From the NCBI GenBank assembly GCA_019423795.1, contig JAHZAT010000069.1, positions 1 through 64,000 of the forward strand: a DNA stretch of 64,000 nucleotides, read 5' to 3'. The notes beneath the pieces were generated by a model, which made no database searches, was not told where the DNA came from, and worked only from the letters and a program-made list of their open reading frames with translations. Positions 9,740-17,930 of the stretch are shown here, in pieces; positions within the stretch are counted from its first letter, which is position 1, and every line of letters starts with the position of its first letter. The position numbers and the translations under genes were made by a program. This DNA comes from Clostridiales bacterium. GTDB taxonomy: Bacteria; Bacillota; Clostridia; Lachnospirales; Lachnospiraceae.

Positions 9740-10900
9740 ATGGCGGAAAAAAGAGATTACTATGAGGTGTTGGGAATTGACCGCAATGCCTCAGCATCAG
9801 AAATAAAAAAAGCCTACCGAAAACTCGCCAAGAAATATCATCCAGATACGAATCCTGGAGATAAAGAAGCAGAAGCCAAATTTAAAGAAGTAACAGAAGC
9901 TTATGAAATATTAAGCGACTCTGAAAAGAAAGCGCAGTATGACCAATATGGTCATGCTGCCTTTGAGCAGGGTGCTGGTGGATTTAATGGCGGCGGATTT
10001 GGCGGTTTTGACTTCGGTGGTGATATGGGAGATATCTTTGGAGATATTTTCGGCGGTATGTTCGGTGGAGGAAGCCGTGGCGGGGCCAGACAGGCAAACC
10101 GTCCAACACAGGGAGCACATGTTCGTGCAAGAATCCATGTAACATTTGAAGAAGCAGTATTTGGTACATCAAAGAAGATAGAAATTACATTAAAAGATGA
10201 ATGTACTACATGTCATGGAACCGGTGCAAAACCAGGAACCAATCCAGAAACATGTCCAAAATGTCAGGGACGTGGTCAGGTCGTATTTACACAGCAGTCC
10301 ATGTTCGGAACTGTTCAGAATGTTCAGACATGCCCAGATTGTCATGGGTCAGGTAAGATCATTCGGGATAAGTGTCCAGATTGCCATGGAACAGGTTATA
10401 TAAGCAACCGTAAGACAATTGAAGTCACAGTACCAGCAGGTATTGACAATGGACAGAGTATCCGTATCCGTGGAAAAGGAGAACCAGGTACAAATGGGGG
10501 ACCAAGAGGAGATCTGTTAGTAGAAGTAATCGTAGAACGTCATCCAAAATTCCAACGTCAGGATACAACCATCTACTCTACAGAACCAATTTCCTTTACA
10601 CAAGCAGCTCTTGGTGGTAAGATTCAGATTCCAACTGTGGATGGACCATATGAATATACCATCAAACCAGGAACTCAGACAGACACCAGAATCCGCTTAA
10701 AAGGAAAAGGTGTGCCAATGGTACGTAACAAGAATGTACGAGGAGATCACTATGTAACACTCGTAGTTCAGGTACCAGAACATTTGAATGGAGAGCAGAG
10801 AGCAGCTCTTCAGAAATTCCAGGAAGCAATGGGTGAAGTCCCTAAGAAGGAAGAAACTCATAAAGAACATAAAGGATTCTTTGGAAAACATAAAAAATAA
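9740..10900 (+). CDS. dnaJ: Chaperone DnaJ (Hsp40)
   Basis: This is a complete type A DnaJ. It has an N-terminal J domain ([14 protein letters not shown], catalytic HPD in KYHPDTNPG) and a Gly/Phe-rich linker at about residues 75-115. Four CxxCxGxG zinc-binding repeats follow ([32 protein letters not shown]), then the client-binding C-terminal domains. The tail is rich in Lys, His and Glu. It stimulates DnaK ATP hydrolysis and delivers clients. It is the last gene of the heat-shock operon, 24 bases after dnaK. Confidence 0.99.
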   Translation: MAEKRDYYEVLGIDRNASASEIKKAYRKLAKKYHPDTNPGDKEAEAKFKEVTEAYEILSDSEKKAQYDQYGHAAFEQGAGGFNGGGFGGFDFGGDMGDIFGDIFGGMFGGGSRGGARQANRPTQGAHVRARIHVTFEEAVFGTSKKIEITLKDECTTCHGTGAKPGTNPETCPKCQGRGQVVFTQQSMFGTVQNVQTCPDCHGSGKIIRDKCPDCHGTGYISNRKTIEVTVPAGIDNGQSIRIRGKGEPGTNGGPRGDLLVEVIVERHPKFQRQDTTIYSTEPISFTQAALGGKIQIPTVDGPYEYTIKPGTQTDTRIRLKGKGVPMVRNKNVRGDHYVTLVVQVPEHLNGEQRAALQKFQEAMGEVPKKEETHKEHKGFFGKHKK

Positions 10901-10928
10901 TCAAAATTAATGAATTGAAAAGTTCTAT

Positions 10929-10967
10929 AAAAAAGCGATGAGAGAATTAATCTTTCATCGCTTTTTG
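10929..10967. terminator. Bidirectional terminator between dnaJ and the HAD gene
   Basis: AAAAGCGATGA pairs with TCATCGCTTTT around a short loop, with a T-run on both strands; it serves dnaJ and the convergent HAD gene. Confidence 0.85.
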
Positions 10968-11014
10968 TCATAATATATTTTATAAAATTTAAGAGATCAG
11001 GTCTTTTATGACTT

Positions 11015-11824
11015 TTATGAAAAGATCAGATGATTTAGAGTGTGAACGATTCCATTTTCGTTATTAGTAAGTGTAACTTCATCGGCACATTCTTTTAATT
11101 CATCACAGGCATTACCCATTGCAACACCATGACCGGCCAGCTTGATCATTTCAAGGTCATTTTTTGCATCACCAAAAGCAATGATCTGATCAGAATGGAT
11201 TCCAAGTTTTTCACAAACCTTTAAAAGCCCGGTTGCCTTACTTGTACCATGAGGGACTGCTTCAATATAAAAGTCAGCACTCTGTACAAAATCAAGAATT
11301 CCTTCATAAGGTTTCCCAATCACTTTAAAGACATCTGGAAGTTTCTCAGGTTCAATCGCAGTAAGAATCTTAATTAATGGGAAATCCAGACAATCGATCA
11401 AAGAAGAAACCTCTACACAGTTCATAGAGTTATTTAAAGCTTCTTCACGGACACGGTAAGCATTTTTATCTGTTACATATAAAACATTTCCATCATCGAT
11501 CATTGGAACAACTGGAAAATTTCCAAGATATTTTAAAACTTCAACAGCAAGCTCATGAGGAATTGCATTTTCATATAGAGTCTCGTGATTTGTAGTATCA
11601 ACAACTTTTCCGCCATTGTAGGAAACAAGCATACCATGATATTTTTGGAGATTAAGAGCATCTCTGGCATGAAAAAGACCGGGAAGAGGACGGCCGGAAG
11701 AAATTGCAACTCGAATTCCCATTTCTTGAGCTTTGATCAGTGCCTGGATCGTTGCTGGGGAAATTGCAGGTTCATCATTGTAAAGAGTTCCATCAAGATC
11801 TACAGCGATTAATTTATAATTCAT
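11015..11824 (-). CDS. Cof-type HAD hydrolase (sugar-phosphate or nucleotide phosphatase)
   Basis: This is a cytoplasmic HAD-superfamily phosphatase of the Cof/class IIB group. Motif I is VDLDGTLYND (nucleophile and acid Asp near residues 9 and 11), motif II is the SSGRP segment, and motif III/IV is FGDAKNDLEMIKLAGHGVAMGNA. A large alpha/beta cap lies between motifs II and III. The length (269) is usual. Members dephosphorylate sugar phosphates, pyridoxal phosphate or flavin precursors, and no single substrate can be assigned. RBS AAAGAAAGGA precedes the ATG. It is transcribed alone, convergent with dnaJ. Confidence 0.9.
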   Translation of the reverse strand: MNYKLIAVDLDGTLYNDEPAISPATIQALIKAQEMGIRVAISSGRPLPGLFHARDALNLQKYHGMLVSYNGGKVVDTTNHETLYENAIPHELAVEVLKYLGNFPVVPMIDDGNVLYVTDKNAYRVREEALNNSMNCVEVSSLIDCLDFPLIKILTAIEPEKLPDVFKVIGKPYEGILDFVQSADFYIEAVPHGTSKATGLLKVCEKLGIHSDQIIAFGDAKNDLEMIKLAGHGVAMGNACDELKECADEVTLTNNENGIVHTLNHLIFS

Positions 11825-12088
11825 AACATAATCCTTTCTTTAGTTAACACCATGACAATATTGATGCATGATATCATAAAACAACTTTAAATATTATAAC
11901 TGGAATTAACGAGTGTTGTAAAGTGGTAAAATATATCATTATATGTATACAACATACAGTATAAAAATACTAATAGAAATTAAAAATAAATTTATAAATA
12001 ATAAATTAAGAGAAAATTTATAAAAATGTAATGATTTTGCAACAAAATATGTATACAAAAGGCATATAATGTCCATGATCCATTCAAG

Positions 12089-12116
12089 AAGATCTTTGTG
12101 ATCAGACAAAGATCTT
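12089..12116 (+). repeat. Perfect 11-bp hairpin in the 320-bp spacer before the 92-residue gene
   Basis: The spacer 11825-12144 is AT-rich and holds no gene. It contains a TATAAT at 12065-12070 without a convincing -35, and then a perfect hairpin: AAGATCTTTGT (12089-12099), loop GATCAG, ACAAAGATCTT (12106-12116). There is no T-run, and the ribosome site AAAGGAG follows within 20 bases. The hairpin would therefore lie in the 5' leader of the gene at 12145 and could affect its translation or stability. Confidence 0.55.
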
Positions 12117-12144
12117 AGGCACGGTATGTGGAAAGGAGAACATT

Positions 12145-12423
12145 ATGTTAATGAGAATGAAAGAAAATTATTATATAAAAAAATGTTGTGGAGATTTTGT
12201 GTTATTAAAAAGAAGAAAGAATCAAGAAAAATGTAAAAAAGTATTGGAAAGAGTCGGTGTATATGGTACTCTTAAAGAGACGAAAGAAGCAATCATCAAA
12301 GAGATGATCAAAGACGAAGTCAATCATCGTAAGACGGAACCACTTTATAAATTGATTCCCTTAATGCGACAGATGTATGACAGATTTTATGAAGAGAATA
12401 TGGAGTGTTGTTTCGTTGGATAG
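12145..12423 (+). CDS. Small basic protein of unknown function
   Basis: I do not recognise this 92-residue protein. It is rich in Lys and Arg, has four Cys (a CC pair near residue 14, one near residue 30 and a CC pair near the C-terminus), and a central helical stretch (ETKEAIIKEMIKDEV). No signal peptide or membrane segment is seen. AAAGGAG stands at proper spacing before the ATG at 12145; a second ATG three codons on (MLMRM) is an alternative. It is a single-gene unit closed by a terminator. Confidence 0.6.
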   Translation: MLMRMKENYYIKKCCGDFVLLKRRKNQEKCKKVLERVGVYGTLKETKEAIIKEMIKDEVNHRKTEPLYKLIPLMRQMYDRFYEENMECCFVG

Positions 12424-12472
12424 TCAGGAAGAACATGTCTTTGTTGGCATTTTCGAATAATAAACAACAGAG

Positions 12473-12508
12473 AAAGCAGAAGGTTTATGGAGTGCCTTCT
12501 GCTTTTTC
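12473..12508 (+). terminator. Terminator after the 92-residue gene
   Basis: AAAGCAGAAGG (12473-12483) pairs with CCTTCTGCTTT (12495-12505), followed by TT. The 12509-12682 stretch beyond it is AT-rich, with a TATACT at 12633-12638 as a possible -10 for the next gene. Confidence 0.8.
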
Positions 12509-12682
12509 GTGTTTTTCCAGCAAGAAGATTTTGTCCTCTATAGGTAAAAAGGATGCCATAAAGAAAAATGATAAATATTTTGAAAAAATAAAAAACGTTG
12601 TAAAAACAACAGACTTTCTTCGAAGCATCGATTATACTGACGATACAGTAAAGGATAAAAAGTCAAGAAAAGGAGAATAGAA

Positions 12683-13402
12683 ATGATTCGTAGAATTATT
12701 GAAATTGATGAAGATAAATGCAATGGATGTGGGCTTTGTGCTGATGCATGCCACGAAGATGCAATCGGAATGGTTGATGGAAAAGCGAAGTTATTAAGAG
12801 ATGATTATTGTGATGGCTTAGGAGATTGTCTGCCAAATTGTCCAACCGGAGCGATCAGTTTTGTAGAGCGTGAGGCAGCTGCATATGACAGAGAAGCAGT
12901 CGAAGCCAATATGAAGAAAAAAGCCCAAATGGCAGCAAAAGATAAAGAAGAAAAGCCAGTATTTCATGGATGTCCAGGAACAAGGATGAAGATGATAAAT
13001 CATAAGGAAGAAGTACAGACAGAGCAGTCAGTACATGCATCTTCCCAGTTATCCCAATGGCCAGTTCAGATTAAATTAGTACCAGTCAATGCACCATATT
13101 TTAAAGATGCCAATCTTTTGATTGCAGCAGACTGTACAGCTTATGCTTATGGAAATTTCCATCAGGAATTTATCAAAAACAGAGTGACACTAATTGGATG
13201 TCCAAAACTTGACGAAGGAGATTACAGTGAGAAATTGACACAGATCATTGCTAATAATGATATTAAGAGTGTAACGATCGTAAGAATGGAAGTTCCTTGC
13301 TGTGGAGGACTTGAAAATGCAGCTAAGAAGGCAATTCAGGATTCTGGGAAATTTCTTCCATGGCAGGTGCATACAATTTCCATTGATGGACAGATTTTAT
13401 AG
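12683..13402 (+). CDS. Ferredoxin-like protein with a C-terminal iron-sulfur-associated domain
   Basis: The first 70 residues carry a 2x[4Fe-4S] ferredoxin-like fold: CNGCGLCADACHEDAIG, then DYCDGLGDCLPNCPTGAIS. The second set is unusual because the acid-rich CDGLGDCLPNCP replaces a canonical CxxCxxC. A charged linker leads to a C-terminal half with further Cys motifs (HGCPGT, ADCTAYAYGNFH, GCPKLDEGDY, EVPCCGGLENAAKKA), which looks like another cofactor site. Proteins of this shape are common in anaerobic Clostridia and are usually labelled only as 4Fe-4S proteins. It is probably a cytoplasmic electron carrier or redox sensor; the partner is unknown. It is a single transcription unit. Confidence 0.75.
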   Translation: MIRRIIEIDEDKCNGCGLCADACHEDAIGMVDGKAKLLRDDYCDGLGDCLPNCPTGAISFVEREAAAYDREAVEANMKKKAQMAAKDKEEKPVFHGCPGTRMKMINHKEEVQTEQSVHASSQLSQWPVQIKLVPVNAPYFKDANLLIAADCTAYAYGNFHQEFIKNRVTLIGCPKLDEGDYSEKLTQIIANNDIKSVTIVRMEVPCCGGLENAAKKAIQDSGKFLPWQVHTISIDGQIL

Positions 13403-13439
13403 TCATAGAATTATCAAAGAAATTAATAAAAACAATGGG

Positions 13440-13478
13440 AAAAAGAGAATTCTAATAAAGAGGGGATTCTCTTTTTCT
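13440..13478 (+). terminator. Terminator after the ferredoxin-like gene
   Basis: AAAAAGAGAAT (13440-13450) pairs with ATTCTCTTTTT (13466-13476), followed by CTT. Confidence 0.75.
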
Positions 13479-13573
13479 TGTATTCCATGCTTTTCTATGA
13501 TACACTAATTAATTGATATGTTATGAATACGAAATAGAAAAATAAGATAGAAAAAGAAAGGAAACACAGTGTC

Positions 13574-14533
13574 ATGGGATGGAATAAAATTACAATTGAT
13601 ACATTGACATCAGCGGAAGACATGATTAGTTATGAACTTACAGAACTTGGTGCAACAGGTGTGGAAGTTGAAGATCATGTGTCATTGACAGAAGAAGAGA
13701 TGAAAGTTATGTATGTGGATCTTCTGCCAGACGATATTGCACCAGATGATGGGAAAGCAAAGATCAGTTGCTATTTTGATGAGAATGAGAACTTAGAACA
13801 CATCACAATGCAGATTCAGGCAATGCTTGAAAGACTTCGTGGATTTATGGACATCGGAGCTGGAACAATTTCATTTGATAAGACAAAAGAAGAAGACTGG
13901 GTAAATAACTGGAAGAAATTTTTCAAACCAATCCGCTTAGATGAACAGATCGTGATCAAACCAACATGGGAGACATTAGAAGATCAGACAGAAGATACGA
14001 TCGTAGTTGAGATCGATCCAGGAACAGCATTTGGAACTGGGTCTCATGAAACAACAAAGCTTTGTATTGAAGGAATGAAACCATACATTAAAGAAGATAC
14101 AAAGATTTTAGACGTTGGATGCGGAAGCGGAATTTTATCAATTATCGGATTAAAACTTGGAGCCGGACATGCAGTTCTTACAGATATCGATCCACATGCG
14201 ATTTCAGCTTCAGAAGAAAACTTTGAAGTAAACCATATCAGTAAAGATCAGTTTGAAGTTTATCAGGGAAATGTATTAGATGATAAAGAATTTGCAGAAT
14301 CCTTGGGATCAAAATGTTATCCAGTTGTTGTAGCAAATATTTTAGCAGACGTTATCTCTCCGCTGATTGAGATCGTAGATCAGTTTCTGGCAGAAGACGG
14401 AGTATTTGTTATTTCTGGTATCATTGATACAAAAGAAAAAGAAATTGCTGACAAATTAAATGCATATGGTTTTGATGTCATTGAAACAAGAAGAATGAAA
14501 GACTGGGTTTCTATGACAGCGAAGATGAGGTAA
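13574..14533 (+). CDS. prmA: Ribosomal protein L11 methyltransferase
   Basis: PrmA trimethylates ribosomal protein L11 with SAM. The N-terminal substrate-recognition domain (WNKITIDTLTSAEDMISYELTELGATG) is followed by the VEIDPGTAFGTGSHETT motif typical of PrmA, the SAM site ILDVGCGSGILSI and the catalytic-loop VVANILADVI. The length is 319 residues. It follows dnaJ-type neighbourhoods in Bacillus (prmA-rsmE-mtaB), and here heads prmA-rsmE-desulfurase-thiI. RBS AAAGGAAAC precedes the ATG. Confidence 0.97.
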   Translation: MGWNKITIDTLTSAEDMISYELTELGATGVEVEDHVSLTEEEMKVMYVDLLPDDIAPDDGKAKISCYFDENENLEHITMQIQAMLERLRGFMDIGAGTISFDKTKEEDWVNNWKKFFKPIRLDEQIVIKPTWETLEDQTEDTIVVEIDPGTAFGTGSHETTKLCIEGMKPYIKEDTKILDVGCGSGILSIIGLKLGAGHAVLTDIDPHAISASEENFEVNHISKDQFEVYQGNVLDDKEFAESLGSKCYPVVVANILADVISPLIEIVDQFLAEDGVFVISGIIDTKEKEIADKLNAYGFDVIETRRMKDWVSMTAKMR

Positions 14534-14536
14534 GAG

Positions 14537-15274
14537 ATGTACCGATTTTTTATAAAAGAAGAACAGATTCATGATGGAATGATTGAGATCATGGGAAGTG
14601 ATGTAAATCATATTAAGAACGTTCTCCGTATGAAAACAGGAGATAAGGTTTATTTAAGCAATGGATCCGATTTGGAATATGAATGCAGCCTTAGTGAATG
14701 GACACAAGATTCGATTCTTGCAAAGATTGAAGATGTCCATGGAATGGAAACAGAACTTCCAGCAAAGATTACGCTGTATCAGGGACTTCCAAAAGGTGAT
14801 AAGATGGAGATGATCATCCAGAAAGCCATAGAATTGGGCGTGACAGAGATTGTTCCAACTGCTATGAAACGCTGTGTTGTAAAACTTGATGCCAAGAAAG
14901 CGGCAAAGAAAGTAAGCAGGTGGAATACGATTGCACTAAGTGCAGCCAAACAGGCAAAACGTGGAATCATTCCAGAAGTTCGTGAGGTAAGAAGCTTTAA
15001 AGAAATTTTAGAGGAAGTAAAAGATATTGAATTGATGCTTGTTCCATATGAAGAAGCAAAAGGAATGCAGGAATCCAAAGAGCTGATCAACAAGGCAAAA
15101 GGGAAGAAGTCTATCGGAATCATTATCGGGCCAGAAGGTGGATTTGAAAAAGAAGAGATTGAACAGCTCAAAGCCGTAGGCGGCAAAACAATGAGCCTTG
15201 GAAAGCGTATCTTAAGAACTGAGACAGCAGGAATGACAGTTTTATCTATTTTAATGTTTACAATAGAAGAATAG
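14537..15274 (+). CDS. rsmE: 16S rRNA (uracil1498-N3)-methyltransferase
   Basis: RsmE is a SPOUT methyltransferase that modifies U1498 in the decoding centre of 16S rRNA. The N-terminal PUA-like domain (HDGMIEIMGSDVNHIKNVLRMKTGD) is followed by the knotted SPOUT domain, with IIIGPEGGFEKEEI and LGKRILRTETAGMTVLSIL forming the SAM-binding knot. The length, 245, is usual. The start lies three bases after prmA stops (GTAAGAG acts as weak ribosome site), so the two are translationally linked. Confidence 0.97.
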   Translation: MYRFFIKEEQIHDGMIEIMGSDVNHIKNVLRMKTGDKVYLSNGSDLEYECSLSEWTQDSILAKIEDVHGMETELPAKITLYQGLPKGDKMEMIIQKAIELGVTEIVPTAMKRCVVKLDAKKAAKKVSRWNTIALSAAKQAKRGIIPEVREVRSFKEILEEVKDIELMLVPYEEAKGMQESKELINKAKGKKSIGIIIGPEGGFEKEEIEQLKAVGGKTMSLGKRILRTETAGMTVLSILMFTIEE

Positions 15275-15287
15275 AGGAGAAAGTGAC

Positions 15288-16430
15288 ATGATTTATTTTG
15301 ATAATGCAGCGACAACCTGCGTATTTCCAGAAGTTGTAGAAGCAATGCAGGACGCAATGCAGGTCACGTATGGAAATCCATCTGCGAAACATATGAAAGG
15401 TATTGAAGCAGAGAATAAAGTAAAAGCTGCACAAGAATTAATTGCCAAAACATTAAGAGCAAAACCAAAAGAGATTTTATTTACCTCTGGAGGAACAGAA
15501 TCAAATAATACAGCAATCATCGGAACAGCGATGGCCAATCGTCGCAAAGGGAAGCATATCATTACAACAAAGGTAGAACATGCATCTGTATATGAACCAA
15601 TGTATCATCTGGAAGAAGAAGGATATGAAGTGACATATTTAGATGTTGATGCAGAAGGAATCGTTGATCTTAAGCAGTTAGAAGAAAGCATTAGAGAAGA
15701 TACGATTCTTGTATCCTGTATGATGGTTAATAATGAAATTGGGGCAATTGAACCAATTGAAGAGATCGCGAAGATCATCAAAGCAAAGAATCCGAATACG
15801 ATCTTCCATGTGGATGCGATTCAGGCATACGGAAAACTCCCGATTATTCCAAAGAATATGGGGATCGATTTATTATCCACAAGCGGTCATAAGATTCATG
15901 GACCAAAAGGAATCGGATTTTTATATATCAAAGAAGGAACAAAGATTTCTCCAATTATTTTTGGAGGTGGACAGCAGAAAGGAATGCGTTCTGGAACTGA
16001 AAATGTACCGGGAATTGTAGGATTAGCTGTTGCATGTGAGAAAATGATTGGTAAAAAATATGAGAATGCTGAAAAGATCCGAGAAGTCAAAGAATACTTT
16101 CAGGAGAGGATCAAAGAGATTGAGGATATCAAGGATAATTCAGGGAAAGCACCACACGTAGCAAGTATCAGTTTTAAAAAATTAAGAAGTGAAGTTTTGT
16201 TGCATGCTTTAGAAGACAGAGAAATTTATGTATCCTCAGGATCTGCATGTTCATCTAACAAGAAACAGGCAGTCAGCGGAACATTAAACGCAATCGCATT
16301 AAGTGATGAATTTAAAGATGGAACACTTCGATTTAGTTTTTCCATCGAGAATACAAAAGAAGAAGTTGATCAAACGATCGAGGCATTAAAAGAATTAGTT
16401 CCAATGCTTCGAAGATTTGTAAGAAAATAA
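15288..16430 (+). CDS. Cysteine desulfurase, NifS/NifZ-like, probably dedicated to ThiI
   Basis: This PLP enzyme takes sulfur from cysteine as an enzyme persulfide. It opens with IYFDNAATTCVFPEV and carries the PLP lysine in STSGHKIHGPKGIGFLY and the catalytic cysteine loop YVSSGSACSS. It lies just before thiI in the same operon, as NifZ does in Bacillus, where it feeds 4-thiouridine synthesis at tRNA position 8. At 380 residues it has the normal size for the short desulfurases that lack the SufS-type insertion. RBS AGAGGAGAAAG. A role in general Fe-S assembly cannot be excluded. Confidence 0.94.
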   Translation: MIYFDNAATTCVFPEVVEAMQDAMQVTYGNPSAKHMKGIEAENKVKAAQELIAKTLRAKPKEILFTSGGTESNNTAIIGTAMANRRKGKHIITTKVEHASVYEPMYHLEEEGYEVTYLDVDAEGIVDLKQLEESIREDTILVSCMMVNNEIGAIEPIEEIAKIIKAKNPNTIFHVDAIQAYGKLPIIPKNMGIDLLSTSGHKIHGPKGIGFLYIKEGTKISPIIFGGGQQKGMRSGTENVPGIVGLAVACEKMIGKKYENAEKIREVKEYFQERIKEIEDIKDNSGKAPHVASISFKKLRSEVLLHALEDREIYVSSGSACSSNKKQAVSGTLNAIALSDEFKDGTLRFSFSIENTKEEVDQTIEALKELVPMLRRFVRK

Positions 16431-16459
16431 AGTCATAAAAGAAAATAAAGGAGAACAAT

Positions 16460-17638
16460 ATGAAAGTAACCGCATTTTTGATCAAATACGGTGAGATTGC
16501 CATCAAAGGTAAGAACCGTTATATGTTTGAAGACGCATTAATGAAACAGATCCGTCATGCAATGGCACCAGTCGGGGATTTTAAAGTAAGAAAAGAATCC
16601 GGACGTATGTTTGTTGAAGCACAGGATGATTTTGATTACGACGAAGCAGTTGAAGCATTACAGAGAGTCTTCGGTATTGTTGGAATCTGTCCAATGGTCA
16701 TTGAAGAAAATAAAGATATGGAACATTTGACAGAAACAGTCATCAAGTTTATTGATGAGCAGTATCCAGTCAAAGATTTTACTTTTAAAGTTCATGCAAG
16801 AAGAGGAGACAAACAGTTCCCGCTTGACTCCATGGCAATCAACATGGAAATCGGAGGACAGTTATTAGACGCATTCGAGGGAATCAAAGTAGATGTGCAC
16901 CATCCACAGGTTATGGTAAATATCGAGGTGAGAAAATATATCTATATTTATTCTCAGGAGATCAAAGGACCAGGTGGAATGCCAGTTGGAACTAATGGAA
17001 AGGCAATGTTATTGTTATCCGGAGGAATCGACAGTCCTGTTGCTGGATATATGATCGCAAAACGTGGAGTACACATTGATGCAACATATTTCCATGCACC
17101 ACCATATACAAGTGAGAGAGCAAAACAGAAAGTTGTAGATCTTGCAAAGATCGTAGCAAAATATGCGGGACCGATCAATCTACATGTTGTAAACTTTACA
17201 GACATTCAGTTAGCAATTTATGAGAAATGTCCGCATGAAGAATTAACGATCATCATGAGAAGATATATGATGAAGATTGCAGAACATTTTGCAAATGAAG
17301 GTGGAAGCCTCGCTTTGATCACAGGTGAGAGCATTGGACAGGTAGCAAGCCAGACAATTCATAACTTAGCAATTACAAATGAAGTATGTAACATGCCAGT
17401 ATTTAGACCATGTATTGGTATGGATAAGCAGGAAATCGTTGATATTGCAGAAAAGATCGGAACATTTGAGACATCTATTCAGCCATTTGAAGACTGCTGT
17501 ACGATTTTTGTCGCAAAACATCCGGTTACAAAAGGAAACTTAAAGAGAATTAAGAAATCAGAAGAACATCTTGATGATGTGATTGATGATTTAATGAAAA
17601 AAGCCATTGATTCTACAGAAATCATTCATGTAAAATAA
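16460..17638 (+). CDS. thiI: tRNA 4-thiouridine synthase ThiI
   Basis: ThiI adenylates and thiolates U8 in tRNA. The N-terminal ferredoxin-like and THUMP domains cover about residues 1-165, and the PP-loop ATPase follows with the signature LLLSGGIDSPVAGYMIAKRG. The C-terminal rhodanese domain found in E. coli is absent (392 residues), as is common in Firmicutes; the sulfur would then come directly from the desulfurase encoded just upstream. A Cys pair (FEDCCTIF) sits near residue 350. The 3' end overlaps the convergent HPr-like gene by 17 bases. Confidence 0.97.
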   Translation: MKVTAFLIKYGEIAIKGKNRYMFEDALMKQIRHAMAPVGDFKVRKESGRMFVEAQDDFDYDEAVEALQRVFGIVGICPMVIEENKDMEHLTETVIKFIDEQYPVKDFTFKVHARRGDKQFPLDSMAINMEIGGQLLDAFEGIKVDVHHPQVMVNIEVRKYIYIYSQEIKGPGGMPVGTNGKAMLLLSGGIDSPVAGYMIAKRGVHIDATYFHAPPYTSERAKQKVVDLAKIVAKYAGPINLHVVNFTDIQLAIYEKCPHEELTIIMRRYMMKIAEHFANEGGSLALITGESIGQVASQTIHNLAITNEVCNMPVFRPCIGMDKQEIVDIAEKIGTFETSIQPFEDCCTIFVAKHPVTKGNLKRIKKSEEHLDDVIDDLMKKAIDSTEIIHVK

Positions 17639-17855
17639 ATGGCTTAAGCTGATCAAGTATGTCATCAGTCTCATCCGAATCAATCGAAAGCGTTAAAGAC
17701 TTAGAAAGATTGAGACTTAACATACTCATCAGTGATTTTGCATCCACGACATAATCATTGGCAACGATTTCAAAAGTGCCAGAATGATTGTTCAGGATAT
17801 CGACAAATGAGTATAGCTCTTTGATGGAATTCAGTTTGATCAATGTATCATACAT
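17622..17855 (-). CDS. HPr-like protein lacking the active-site histidine
   Basis: The 77-residue protein has HPr size and fold signature. The strongest match is VVDAKSLMSMLSLNLSKSLTLSID, which corresponds to the region around regulatory Ser46 of HPr (here Ser41). The segment that would hold His15 (GLHARPA in HPr) reads IKELYSFVD, so phosphotransfer through His is not possible. That pattern, Ser kept and His lost, recalls Crh of Bacillus. The ATG at 17855 follows AAGGAG. Its end overlaps thiI tail to tail. It could be a regulatory HPr paralogue; direct function is unknown. Confidence 0.75.
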   Translation of the reverse strand: MYDTLIKLNSIKELYSFVDILNNHSGTFEIVANDYVVDAKSLMSMLSLNLSKSLTLSIDSDETDDILDQLKPFILHE

Positions 17856-17930
17856 GGGATAATACTCCTTCCAATTAACAAGGATAGTGTACTCGCATTT
17901 GCCGAAAAAGTCAACTAAGAAAGGAATTGT

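Noticed and set aside
12405..12680. Plus-strand open frame of 91 codons
   Set aside because: It overlaps the end of the 92-residue gene and runs through a strong terminator; no ribosome site and low-complexity content.
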